Of a stretch of DNA of 64,000 bases, positions 25,901 to 33,144 are shown piece by piece. The DNA comes from DAOTXR01 sp034435375. Lineage in GTDB: Bacteria > Chloroflexota > Anaerolineae > Aggregatilineales > UBA3940. The notes beneath the pieces were generated by a model. That model worked only from the letters and a program-made list of their open reading frames with translations, ran no database searches and had not been told where the DNA came from. The number at the start of each line of letters is the position of its first letter. Position 1 is the stretch's first letter. The stretch lies in contig DAOTXR010000062.1 of NCBI GenBank assembly GCA_034435375.1, forward strand, positions 108,740-172,739, given 5' to 3'. A program made the position numbers and the translations under genes.

Positions 25901-26021
25901 CACACTCCGGCTATGCATTGTCTGGATTATGTGGGAGTGTGCCCAGAGCAACTGATCTGATGGGGTCGGCGGCGCTCAACGGGTACTGCAAACCCGCTTC
26001 CGCACCGCGAGGCACACTCCC
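25901..26021 (-). promoter_or_regulatory. Structured RNA leader of infB
   Basis: In the ylxR-infB gap the minus-strand RNA has an 11-bp stem (26021-26011 with 25943-25933). It encloses a 7-bp stem with one G-U pair (26008-26002 with 25975-25969) and a 5-bp hairpin (25996-25992 with 25984-25980, 7-base loop). The 3' strand of the outer stem can instead pair perfectly over 8 bases (25941-25934) with 25908-25901, directly abutting the infB Shine-Dalgarno. The two pairings exclude each other, as in translational switches. Read by eye; no known riboswitch consensus recognised. Confidence 0.5.
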
Positions 26022-26041
26022 GGACTACTCAAGCCGGTTTA

Positions 26042-26335
26042 TCATAGTTCTTTAACCTGAGATGCTATCTGCGCCCCATGCGCAGCGATCTCTGCACGCT
26101 CTTCTTCCGTCAACTTCGTTCGCAGCGCCTTGTCCAGCACTTCGCCACGGGCAGCCACTTCCCAACAGATCGGGTTATCGCATAGGTAGGCGCCCCGTCC
26201 ATTGCGTTTGCCTGTCGGATCGATCTGTACACCCTGGTCAACTGTCCGCACCAGGCGAGTCAGCGCCCGTTTAGACTCCACTGAACGGCACACTACACAC
26301 ATGCGCTGCGGGACATGCTTATGACGGGCAGCCAT
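26042..26335 (-). CDS. ylxR: YlxR/DUF448 RNA-binding protein
   Basis: Small basic protein (97 residues) of the YlxR family, usually encoded between nusA and infB as here. Signature RMCVVCRSVESKRALTRLVR at the N-terminus and GRGAYLCDNPICWEVA in the middle. Known family roles include nucleoid or RNase P association; exact function here is unknown. The gene is 29 bases after nusA and precedes the structured infB leader, so an RNA-binding role at that leader is conceivable but pure inference. Confidence 0.92.
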   Translation of the reverse strand: MAARHKHVPQRMCVVCRSVESKRALTRLVRTVDQGVQIDPTGKRNGRGAYLCDNPICWEVAARGEVLDKALRTKLTEEERAEIAAHGAQIASQVKEL

Positions 26336-26364
26336 CGGTCACCCACCTGCCAAAACGTCTGCCT

Positions 26365-28431
26365 TTAGAGTTCTTCCTCATCATTCCAATCCAGCAGGTC
26401 ACGGTCACGACCACGCTTGCGCCGCCGTTTTACGACCACACGTCCCAGGTCCTCATCGTAGACCAGCTCACGGCGGCGCTGTTTGGCGCGTTCACGATCC
26501 AGCTCAGCACGCTGTTCCTCAGTCATGTCCTCGGCATACTCTTCTTCTAAATCAGCGAAGTCGACATCCTCAAACCGTTCTGAGCGCCTGCGCACATCCC
26601 TGTCACTCTCGTCTGCCAGAGCAGCAACTGGCTCCGCTTCAGCTGCCGCCTCTACTTCTGCCACAGATGGCTCTGCACTGGCAATCGCTTCTGGCCCGGG
26701 CCTGTCTGCACTCAGCCCCGTCATACGAGCAACCAGCTCAGCGCGGCGGGCGCGGGCCAGCTCATCATCCAACCCAGCCTCCGCCACTGGCTGCGCTGGT
26801 ACTCCTGCAACCGGCTCCAGGGGCTCCTCCCCGACCTCGGTGCCAGCCTCGACCACAGCTTCCGCCTCCTGGGCCACAGCCACCGGGCCTTCCAGGGGGG
26901 TCTCAGGCTGCACACCCTCTGCCTCAACAACCGGCTCAGGGAAGGTGATAGTCTCAACCATCTTTTCCACAGCCTGCAACGAGGAGCGATTAAAGTCCGG
27001 CAGCCGGAGAAACTGCTCCGGATCGAAATAATACTGCTCCATCACATCCCCGACCGTATTGTAACCAGCGTCGACCAGGATATTGAACACACGCAGGGGA
27101 AGATCGGTTTCCTCTAGCGAGAAACGATAGGCAGCCTCCGGAACACGAGCCCGCGCCTCTTCGCGCCGCGTGCGCCATTCCGAGCGTGTGGCCTCGCGTA
27201 GCTGTAGCCAGTGATTCTCGACTGTCTTGACGAAGTCTACCAGCAGATCGTAGTCTTCAGGCATGATGGGGCGATTGTTGGCTTTCTTATCAAGAATATA
27301 GGCCACCTGCTCGACCTTCGCAGCATGCTCTTCACGCAGGCTGGCTGCCTCAGGATCGTTGATCGCAGCATACGAGTCGCTGGCAGCTTCGGTTACACTC
27401 TTGATGTCAATGCGCCAGCCGGTGAGCTTGGCCGCCAGGCGTGCGTTCTGCCCCTCGCGTCCAATTGCTAGCGAGAGTTGGTCATCAGGCACGACAACCA
27501 TCGCTGTGCGGCCTTGATCGGGATCGTCATCCAAGAACACAGCACTCACCCGAGCTGGGCTTAGGGCTTTCGAAATGAAAACCGCTTGGTCTGGGTTCCA
27601 CTCGATGACGTCAATCTTCTCATTGTTCAGTTCTTTGACAATGCTCTGAATGCGCATGCCGCGCATTCCCACACACGCGCCCACAGGATCGGCGCCAGGC
27701 TGCAAAGCCGCCACCGCCACTTTCGAGCGTGCACCAGGCTCGCGGGCAATTCCCTTGATCTCAACAGTGCCGTTGTAAATTTCTGGCACTTCGTATTCCA
27801 GCAGGCGGCGTAGCATGTTGCGATGTGTGCGACTAAGGACGATTTGCGGACCGCGGTTGGTGCGGCGCACCTCCATCACATAGGCACGCACTTTCTCGTG
27901 CATCTTATAACGCTCACCCGGCATCTGCTGGCTGCGGGGCAGAATCGCCTCCGTGCGGCCCAAGCCGACCGTCACCACATCCCCGGTGTCACTTTGCACA
28001 GTGCCGGTCACCAGATCGCCAACACGCTCCTGATATTCCTGAAACTGAGCCTCGCGCTCAGCCTCACGCATGCGCTGCAGGATCACCTGCTTGGCTGTCT
28101 GGGCAGCGATACGCCCAAAGTCCTCAGGCGTATCTTCGACCAGCAGCGTATCGCCTAGCTTAACCTCTGGATCGAAGCGGTGGGCTGTCTCAACATCGAC
28201 CTCGGTACTGGGATTCTCCACACTCTCAACGACTTCTTTCTCGATCCAGATTGTCGGCATACCGGTCTTCTCGTCAATGCGCACTTCAAGATTCTGCGCC
28301 GAACTCATGCCGGTGTTGCGGCGGTAAGCCGACGTCAGCGCTGCCTTGAGAGCTTCAAGGATGACCTCACGGGGCAGTTTGCGCGTCTCAGCGATCTCGT
28401 TGAACGCCAGAATAAATTCGCTTTTGGCCAT
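26365..28431 (-). CDS. nusA: Transcription factor NusA with long acidic C-terminus
   Basis: RNA-polymerase-associated factor controlling pausing, termination and antitermination (about 688 residues). The N-terminal domain (FILAFNEIAETRKLPREVI), S1 domain (GDLVTGTVQSDTGDVVTVGLG), and KH1/KH2 (VGACVGMRGMRIQSIVKEL; LAIGREGQNARLAAKLTGW) are complete. After about residue 420 come a helix-hairpin-like segment (ILVDAGYNTVGDVMEQYYF) and roughly 200 residues of Glu/Ala/Pro/Val-rich low-complexity sequence, ending in a basic KRRRKRGRDRD. ATG 28431 is chosen for homology; the frame extends to 28524. The gene order lacks rimP upstream. A terminator hairpin lies in its leader. Confidence 0.95.
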   Translation of the reverse strand: MAKSEFILAFNEIAETRKLPREVILEALKAALTSAYRRNTGMSSAQNLEVRIDEKTGMPTIWIEKEVVESVENPSTEVDVETAHRFDPEVKLGDTLLVEDTPEDFGRIAAQTAKQVILQRMREAEREAQFQEYQERVGDLVTGTVQSDTGDVVTVGLGRTEAILPRSQQMPGERYKMHEKVRAYVMEVRRTNRGPQIVLSRTHRNMLRRLLEYEVPEIYNGTVEIKGIAREPGARSKVAVAALQPGADPVGACVGMRGMRIQSIVKELNNEKIDVIEWNPDQAVFISKALSPARVSAVFLDDDPDQGRTAMVVVPDDQLSLAIGREGQNARLAAKLTGWRIDIKSVTEAASDSYAAINDPEAASLREEHAAKVEQVAYILDKKANNRPIMPEDYDLLVDFVKTVENHWLQLREATRSEWRTRREEARARVPEAAYRFSLEETDLPLRVFNILVDAGYNTVGDVMEQYYFDPEQFLRLPDFNRSSLQAVEKMVETITFPEPVVEAEGVQPETPLEGPVAVAQEAEAVVEAGTEVGEEPLEPVAGVPAQPVAEAGLDDELARARRAELVARMTGLSADRPGPEAIASAEPSVAEVEAAAEAEPVAALADESDRDVRRRSERFEDVDFADLEEEYAEDMTEEQRAELDRERAKQRRRELVYDEDLGRVVVKRRRKRGRDRDLLDWNDEEEL

Positions 28432-28497
28432 GGCTACAGCGGCTCTCCAACTAAACTTGGGTGTTATTATGATCAGCCCTGCGGGGAATTCGGTTCT

Positions 28498-28530
28498 CAA
28501 AAACGAAACGTGGGGAACGCCCACGTTTCG
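28498..28530 (-). terminator. Leader terminator (attenuator) of nusA
   Basis: Perfect 11-base arms (28530-28520 and 28514-28504), 5-base loop, followed on the minus strand by five T residues (28503-28499). It lies between the predicted promoter (28594-28566) and the ATG at 28431, so transcripts must read through it to reach nusA. An alternative view is that it ends an unseen upstream transcript, but no minus-strand gene exists in the 375 bases beyond it. Confidence 0.8.
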
Positions 28531-28565
28531 AGAGATAGCTATACAGAATCACCCGCGGCAGTTAA

Positions 28566-28594
28566 AGTATAGCACGTTGCGCTGGAGTTAGCAA
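28566..28594 (-). promoter_or_regulatory. Promoter of the nusA-ribF cluster
   Basis: Minus-strand TTGCTA (28594-28589), 17-base spacer, TATACT (28571-28566). Predicted start near 28559, giving a leader of about 130 bases that contains the attenuator-like hairpin. The rest of the 474-base gap to 28905 holds no gene that I can see. Confidence 0.65.
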
Positions 28595-28832
28595 TAGCCG
28601 TTCGGGTGGTTCGGGGAAAGGTGGAGGAACAGCCTAGTACAGACACACAGGGTTGATTTAACGTCTTCAGCGCCAAGGCTCCACACACCACTAGGGACCA
28701 AGCGCCACGCTCAGGAGAATGGTAGAGCGCGAAGATGTGAACTTACCCCCGATGGCAAGCGCTTTCGACATTTGACATGATTCACGGTGACAACTGGCGC
28801 ATACGGTTGGGACTTTCTGCACTGTCAAGACA

Positions 28833-28860
28833 TTGGACCGCAGGCTAGGATAGATACAGT
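28833..28860 (+). promoter_or_regulatory. Possible promoter of the vor operon
   Basis: TTGGAC (28833-28838), 16-base spacer, TACAGT (28855-28860), about 45 bases ahead of the ferredoxin gene. Only a moderate match to consensus. Confidence 0.35.
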
Positions 28861-28905
28861 AAAGTCAGTGTAGGGGCATCCACCTGCGAGGAGAGTCTGT
28901 CTCAA

Positions 28906-29157
28906 ATGGCACAGGGAACCATTCTGATCGACCAGGATCGATGTAAAGGTTGTGGACTGTGCCCAACCGTGTGTCCACAGCAGATCATCGCCATGGACAA
29001 TAGCCGTCTCAACGCCAAGGGTTATCATCCGGCGCAGCTGGTCGACCCAGACCACAAGTGCACGGGCTGTGCAATCTGCGCCGTCATCTGCCCAGATGTG
29101 TGCATCACCGTGTTCCGCGAGATCCCGGCCAAACGTCGGGCTGAGGCGATGGCCTGA
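28906..29157 (+). CDS. 2-oxoacid:ferredoxin oxidoreductase delta (ferredoxin) subunit
   Basis: Small 2x[4Fe-4S] protein (83 residues) with CKGCGLCPTVCP and CTGCAICAVICP, the typical bacterial-type ferredoxin double motif. As first gene of a four-gene set it is the electron-transferring subunit of the 2-oxoacid oxidoreductase that follows. GGAGAG upstream of ATG. The alpha subunit starts 22 bases later with its own AAGGAGGTG. Confidence 0.92.
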   Translation: MAQGTILIDQDRCKGCGLCPTVCPQQIIAMDNSRLNAKGYHPAQLVDPDHKCTGCAICAVICPDVCITVFREIPAKRRAEAMA

Positions 29158-29179
29158 CTCCTAAGGAGGTGTCACCATT

Positions 29180-30253
29180 ATGGCGAGAGAACTGCTCAAG
29201 GGGAATGTCGCTATCGCCGAAGCAGCCGTCCGCGCGGGACTCGAAGCCTACTTCGGCTATCCGATCACTCCACAGACTGAACTGCTCGAGCACCTGTCCG
29301 AGCGCCTGGTGCAGATGGGACGGGTGTTTCTGCAGGCCGAAAGCGAAGTTGCCGCCATCAACATGGTGTATGGGGCTGCCTGCGCCGGCGCGCGGACAAT
29401 GACATCGTCCTCCAGCCCTGGCATTAGCCTGATGCAGGAAGGATTGTCTTACATCGCAGGCTCCGAGCTTCCAGCAGTGGTCGTAGATGTCATGCGAGGA
29501 GGGCCTGGGCTGGGCAACATCTTACCCTCACAGGCGGACTACTTCCAGGTGACACGCTCAGCCGGACACGGGGATTACCGGCCGATCGTGTTGGCGCCGG
29601 CCTCAGTCCAGGAAGCGGTTGACTTCACAATCCTGGCCTTTGACCTGGCCGAGAAGTATCGCCACATTGTGATCCTGGCGCTTGATGGGCAGGTCGGGCA
29701 AATGATGGAGCCTGCCGAGCTACCTCCCATGCGCCCGCTGATGGAGCAACGTCCTCCCTGGGCACTGACGGGCGCAAAGGGCCGCCCCAAGAATTTCATC
29801 AGCTCGATCAACCTCGTTGCCGAGGAAATGGAGAAGGTCAATCTTCGAATCCAGGAGCGGTTGGTGATCATCCGGCAGAATGAACAGCGCTGGGTCGAGC
29901 ATTTTACCGATGACGCGATGCTCTTGGTTGTTGGCTACGGTACAGCGGGCCGCATTGCCTACTCGGCTGTTGAGCAGGCCCGCGCCAAGGGCCTCAAAGT
30001 TGGGCTTCTCCGTCCCCAGAGCCTTTTCCCCTTCCCAGAGGATCGCGTATCAGAGCTAGCGGACTACGTGGAAGGGGTTCTGGTAGTTGAGATGAACGCA
30101 GGGCAGATGCTAGAAGACGTACGCCTATCCGTCGGCGGACAGATCCCAGTGAGCTTTTATGGCCGAATGGGAGGCATTGTCCCCATGCCCGATGAATTTC
30201 TAGCTGCCATCGAAGATACGTACGAAAAGCTTGTGATCCGCAAGCCTGCCTAG
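29180..30253 (+). CDS. vorB: 2-oxoacid:ferredoxin oxidoreductase alpha subunit (VorB-type)
   Basis: Alpha subunit (357 residues) of a thiamine-diphosphate enzyme oxidatively decarboxylating 2-oxoacids with CoA and ferredoxin. FGYPITPQTELLEHL, ESEVAAINMVYGAACAGAR and SSSPGISLMQEGLSYIAGSELP are typical. The VMRGGPGLGNILPSQADYF...GHGDY pattern is the form I associate with branched-chain VOR enzymes; 2-oxoglutarate (Kor) specificity cannot be excluded by sequence reading. Strong AAGGAGGTG ribosome site. Works with the beta, gamma and ferredoxin subunits encoded beside it. Confidence 0.88.
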   Translation: MARELLKGNVAIAEAAVRAGLEAYFGYPITPQTELLEHLSERLVQMGRVFLQAESEVAAINMVYGAACAGARTMTSSSSPGISLMQEGLSYIAGSELPAVVVDVMRGGPGLGNILPSQADYFQVTRSAGHGDYRPIVLAPASVQEAVDFTILAFDLAEKYRHIVILALDGQVGQMMEPAELPPMRPLMEQRPPWALTGAKGRPKNFISSINLVAEEMEKVNLRIQERLVIIRQNEQRWVEHFTDDAMLLVVGYGTAGRIAYSAVEQARAKGLKVGLLRPQSLFPFPEDRVSELADYVEGVLVVEMNAGQMLEDVRLSVGGQIPVSFYGRMGGIVPMPDEFLAAIEDTYEKLVIRKPA

Positions 30254-30271
30254 CATAGAGGAGCAATCGCG

Positions 30272-31060
30272 ATGACTGCCTCGGCTTTGGTACCACCTCA
30301 AGGCATGGAGATCGTCTACCAGCGACCTGAAGCCCTGACTCAGGTCTACACTGGTTACTGCCCCGGCTGCACGCACGGCATCGCCAACCGGTTGCTGGCA
30401 GAAGCCATTGACGAGTTGGGGCTGCGCGAACGTACTATTCTGGTTGCCCCCGTCGGCTGCTCAGTGTTCGCCTATGCCTATTTCAACACGGACGGCTGCG
30501 AGGCAGCCCATGGGCGCGCCCCGGCAATGGCAACTGGTCTCAAGCGGGTCAACCCAGACAATGTTGTAGTCACGTATCAGGGCGATGGCGATCTGGCAGC
30601 AATTGGCACGAGCGAGATCGTCCACGTCGCTGCACGCGGCGAAAACATCACGACGATTTTCATCAACAACGCCATCTACGGCATGACCGGTGGGCAGATG
30701 GCTCCTACAACGCTGCCCGGCATGAAGACCACCTCGTCCCCCGCGGGCCGTGACGTAGAAATCGCTGGCTTTCCGATCCGCATGGCTGAAGTTCTGGCCC
30801 AGTTGCCGGGCGCTGCATACATCGTGCGCCGTTCGCTGCACGATATCAAGAACATCCGCCTAGCCAAGAAGGCTATTCTGACTGCGCTCAAGGTGCAGAT
30901 CAACGGTCTGGGCTTTAGTATGGTCGAGTTGCTGTCAAGCTGCCCGACTAACTGGGGCTTTCCGCCAGAGAAAGCCCTGGAGTTCATTGAGGAACACATG
31001 GTGCCCTACTTCCCACTGGGTGACTATAAAATCATAGATGCTGTCAAGGACCTGAAATAG
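30272..31060 (+). CDS. 2-oxoacid:ferredoxin oxidoreductase beta subunit (TPP-binding)
   Basis: Beta subunit (262 residues) carrying the thiamine-diphosphate site: YCPGCTHGIANRLLAE (the conserved CPGC), APVGCSVFAYAYF and the GDGDLAAIG...NNAIYGMTGGQ motif that binds Mg-TPP. It lies 18 bases after alpha with GAGGAG upstream. Catalyses decarboxylation and C2-carbanion formation within the VOR/KOR complex. Confidence 0.93.
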   Translation: MTASALVPPQGMEIVYQRPEALTQVYTGYCPGCTHGIANRLLAEAIDELGLRERTILVAPVGCSVFAYAYFNTDGCEAAHGRAPAMATGLKRVNPDNVVVTYQGDGDLAAIGTSEIVHVAARGENITTIFINNAIYGMTGGQMAPTTLPGMKTTSSPAGRDVEIAGFPIRMAEVLAQLPGAAYIVRRSLHDIKNIRLAKKAILTALKVQINGLGFSMVELLSSCPTNWGFPPEKALEFIEEHMVPYFPLGDYKIIDAVKDLK

Positions 31061-31082
31061 AACAGGGTGGGGGGTGCAGGTC

Positions 31083-31637
31083 ATGCCACAAGAAGAATTC
31101 CTGTTTGCAGGATTTGGTGGTCAGGGTGTGATGTTTGCAGGGCAGTTGTTGGCCTACGTGGCAATGGACGAAGGATTGGAGGTGACCTGGATTCCATCCT
31201 ACGGGCCTGAAATGCGAGGCGGCACAGCCCACTGCTATGTCATCATCAGCGATAAGCCCATCGGCTCGCCAGTGGTCCGCCATCCCAAAACGGTCATTGT
31301 GTTTAACAATCCCTCGTTTGAGAAGTATGAGCCACTCGTGGCTCCTGGTGGACTGCTGGCCACTAACTCCTCACTGATCACAACCAGAACCCAACGCAAA
31401 GACATTACGTTCCTGCCCGTCCCAGCTACCGGCATCGCCGACGAACTAGGCAATCTGCGGATTGCCAACCTTGTCATGCTGGGCGCTGTTTTGGCAGCTC
31501 ATCCGGTGGTGTCGCTGGAAGCCGTCAAGCACGGTCTGAGTGAGCATATTCCAGCGCATCGGCGTGACATGTTGCACCTCAACTATGCTGCGCTAGAGCG
31601 TGGTGCAGAGCATGCCCTCAGCTTAGTCCATGCTTAG
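31083..31637 (+). CDS. 2-oxoacid:ferredoxin oxidoreductase gamma subunit
   Basis: Gamma subunit (about 184 residues) with the family start EFLFAGFGGQGVMFAGQLLAYVAM and EMRGGTAHCYVIIS. Together with the three preceding genes it completes the oxidoreductase. ATG 31083 is preferred; GTG 31074 is an in-frame alternative. The next gene, a CBS protein, is 100 bases further and may be transcribed along with it. Confidence 0.93.
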   Translation: MPQEEFLFAGFGGQGVMFAGQLLAYVAMDEGLEVTWIPSYGPEMRGGTAHCYVIISDKPIGSPVVRHPKTVIVFNNPSFEKYEPLVAPGGLLATNSSLITTRTQRKDITFLPVPATGIADELGNLRIANLVMLGAVLAAHPVVSLEAVKHGLSEHIPAHRRDMLHLNYAALERGAEHALSLVHA

Positions 31638-31737
31638 GTTGGTTCAGAAACCATCCTGCAACTCGCCAAGCAGTGCAAGACAACTCTGAACCGTGTCCCG
31701 GACAAGGTCCTGACCGGGGAACCAAAGCGAGGAATCC

Positions 31738-32178
31738 ATGCTCAGGGTCGAAGACATTATGACCCGCGACCCCGTGACCGTGTCTCCAGACACGCCGTTG
31801 GGTGAGGTGGTCGAGTTGATGAAAGCACACTCCTGCCGCCAACTCCCTGTGATGTATGGCGATAGGCTGGTTGGGATTGTGACTGACCGAGACATCCGGC
31901 TGGTGATGAACTCCCCACTGACGTTGCACGAGCGTGCTGATGACCTGGCACTGCTGAACCACGTCCCCGTTGAGGCATGCATGACGCTTAACCCCATGAC
32001 AGTTGAAGCCAGCTCGTCCGCGGCGCTGGCCGCTGATCTGATGCGCACATACAAATTCGGCGGGCTGCCTGTGGTACACGAAGGTAGGCTGGTTGGCATC
32101 TTGACAGTGAGCGACATTCTTAAGAGTTACATTGACCTGCTCAGTGCTCAGGAGGAGACGGGAAAGCCACCTGGCTGA
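31738..32178 (+). CDS. CBS-domain pair protein
   Basis: A 146-residue stand-alone Bateman module: two CBS domains, the first MTRDPVTVSPDTPLGEVVELM...LVGIVTDRDIR and the second MTLNPMTVEASSSAALAADLM...LVGILTVSDILKSY. Such modules sense adenosine nucleotides and regulate partner enzymes or channels. Position just downstream of the vor genes suggests an energy-status link, which is inference. A perfect terminator follows. Confidence 0.9.
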   Translation: MLRVEDIMTRDPVTVSPDTPLGEVVELMKAHSCRQLPVMYGDRLVGIVTDRDIRLVMNSPLTLHERADDLALLNHVPVEACMTLNPMTVEASSSAALAADLMRTYKFGGLPVVHEGRLVGILTVSDILKSYIDLLSAQEETGKPPG

Positions 32179-32206
32179 AGGTTTGGAGCAATAAGCTGAT
32201 ACAAGA

Positions 32207-32235
32207 GTCACTGCCGCTCAGGCAGTGACCTTTTT
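32207..32235 (+). terminator. Terminator after the CBS gene
   Basis: Arms GTCACTGCC (32207-32215) / GGCAGTGAC (32221-32229), 5-base loop, then CTTTTT. Ends the vor-CBS unit. Confidence 0.9.
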
Positions 32236-32337
32236 ATGCCAAGATCATCCTGGGAGTGGCGGGATGTCGCCGATGCACTATACTTTGGGTGGCACAGCGC
32301 CAGGAGAGCACGTCTCCGGTGGGGAAGGGAATAGACC

Positions 32338-33099
32338 ATGCATGCCGACGACATCTCCACACCAAATCCGCGCCTACCCGATCCGAACAGCATCGCCAGT
32401 TGCACTAACATCCTAGGAGATGGCAACCGATCGTGGGTCGAGCTGCAAGACATGATGCCACACCCGGCAGGTGGGGTCTCGCCAGACGTCAGCATTGCCA
32501 ATGCGGCGCGGGTATCGTTCCTGGGCCACAGCAAAGGGCCTGATCAAGATAGAAAATTGCTGCTCTACTTGCTGCGAAATCGCCACACGTCGCCCTTTGA
32601 GCAGGTCGAGTTCAAATTTCGGGTGCGTGCGCCCGCGGTGGTATGGTGGCAGTGGGTGCGACATCGTACATGGCATTACAATTTCCAATCGGGTCGTTAT
32701 ACCCCCTTTGAAGAGGACGATTTCTACCTCCCCCGCGAGTGGCGCAGGCAGAGCGAGTCCAACAAGCAGGGCAGCGAAGGTACTCTCGACGCGGCACACA
32801 GCGAACAGCTACATCGTCAGCTCAGCAAGCACGCTGTTCAATCCTTCCACCTGTACCGAGAAGCGCTTGACATGGGCGTCGCCAAGGAGCAGGCAAGGCT
32901 TTTCTTGCCCGCCTGGGCCAGCTACTATATCGCGGTCTGCAAGGTTGACGCCTGGAATCTGATGCACTTCTTACGGCTACGCATGGCACCTGATGCACAG
33001 TGGGAAATCCGGCAGTATGCCTCAACGGTCCACAGCATTTTCCGCCAGGTGATGCCATGGACAGCAGAGGCGTTTGACCTGTACATCAACCCAAGCTGA
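32338..33099 (+). CDS. thyX: FAD-dependent thymidylate synthase
   Basis: Flavin-dependent synthase making dTMP from dUMP with methylenetetrahydrofolate and NADPH (253 residues). The ThyX motif RHRxxxxxxxS is present as RHRTWHYNFQSGRY, preceded by ISP-like RHTSPFEQVEFKF and followed by QARLFLPAWASYYIAVCKVDAWNLMHFL. The N-terminal ~60 residues form a mild extension. A TATACT box lies at 32279-32284, with no convincing -35. Presence of ThyX implies possible absence of ThyA, which the window cannot show. Confidence 0.95.
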   Translation: MHADDISTPNPRLPDPNSIASCTNILGDGNRSWVELQDMMPHPAGGVSPDVSIANAARVSFLGHSKGPDQDRKLLLYLLRNRHTSPFEQVEFKFRVRAPAVVWWQWVRHRTWHYNFQSGRYTPFEEDDFYLPREWRRQSESNKQGSEGTLDAAHSEQLHRQLSKHAVQSFHLYREALDMGVAKEQARLFLPAWASYYIAVCKVDAWNLMHFLRLRMAPDAQWEIRQYASTVHSIFRQVMPWTAEAFDLYINPS

Positions 33100-33144
33100 G
33101 CCATCTATCTGGTTGATTCCAAATGCAGCTTCGGAGATCGCGCC

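Noticed and set aside
26483..27031. Ser/Ala-rich open frame opposite the nusA tail
   Set aside because: It is a composition artefact of the complementary strand of the Glu/Ala-rich NusA tail; no ribosome site or promoter.
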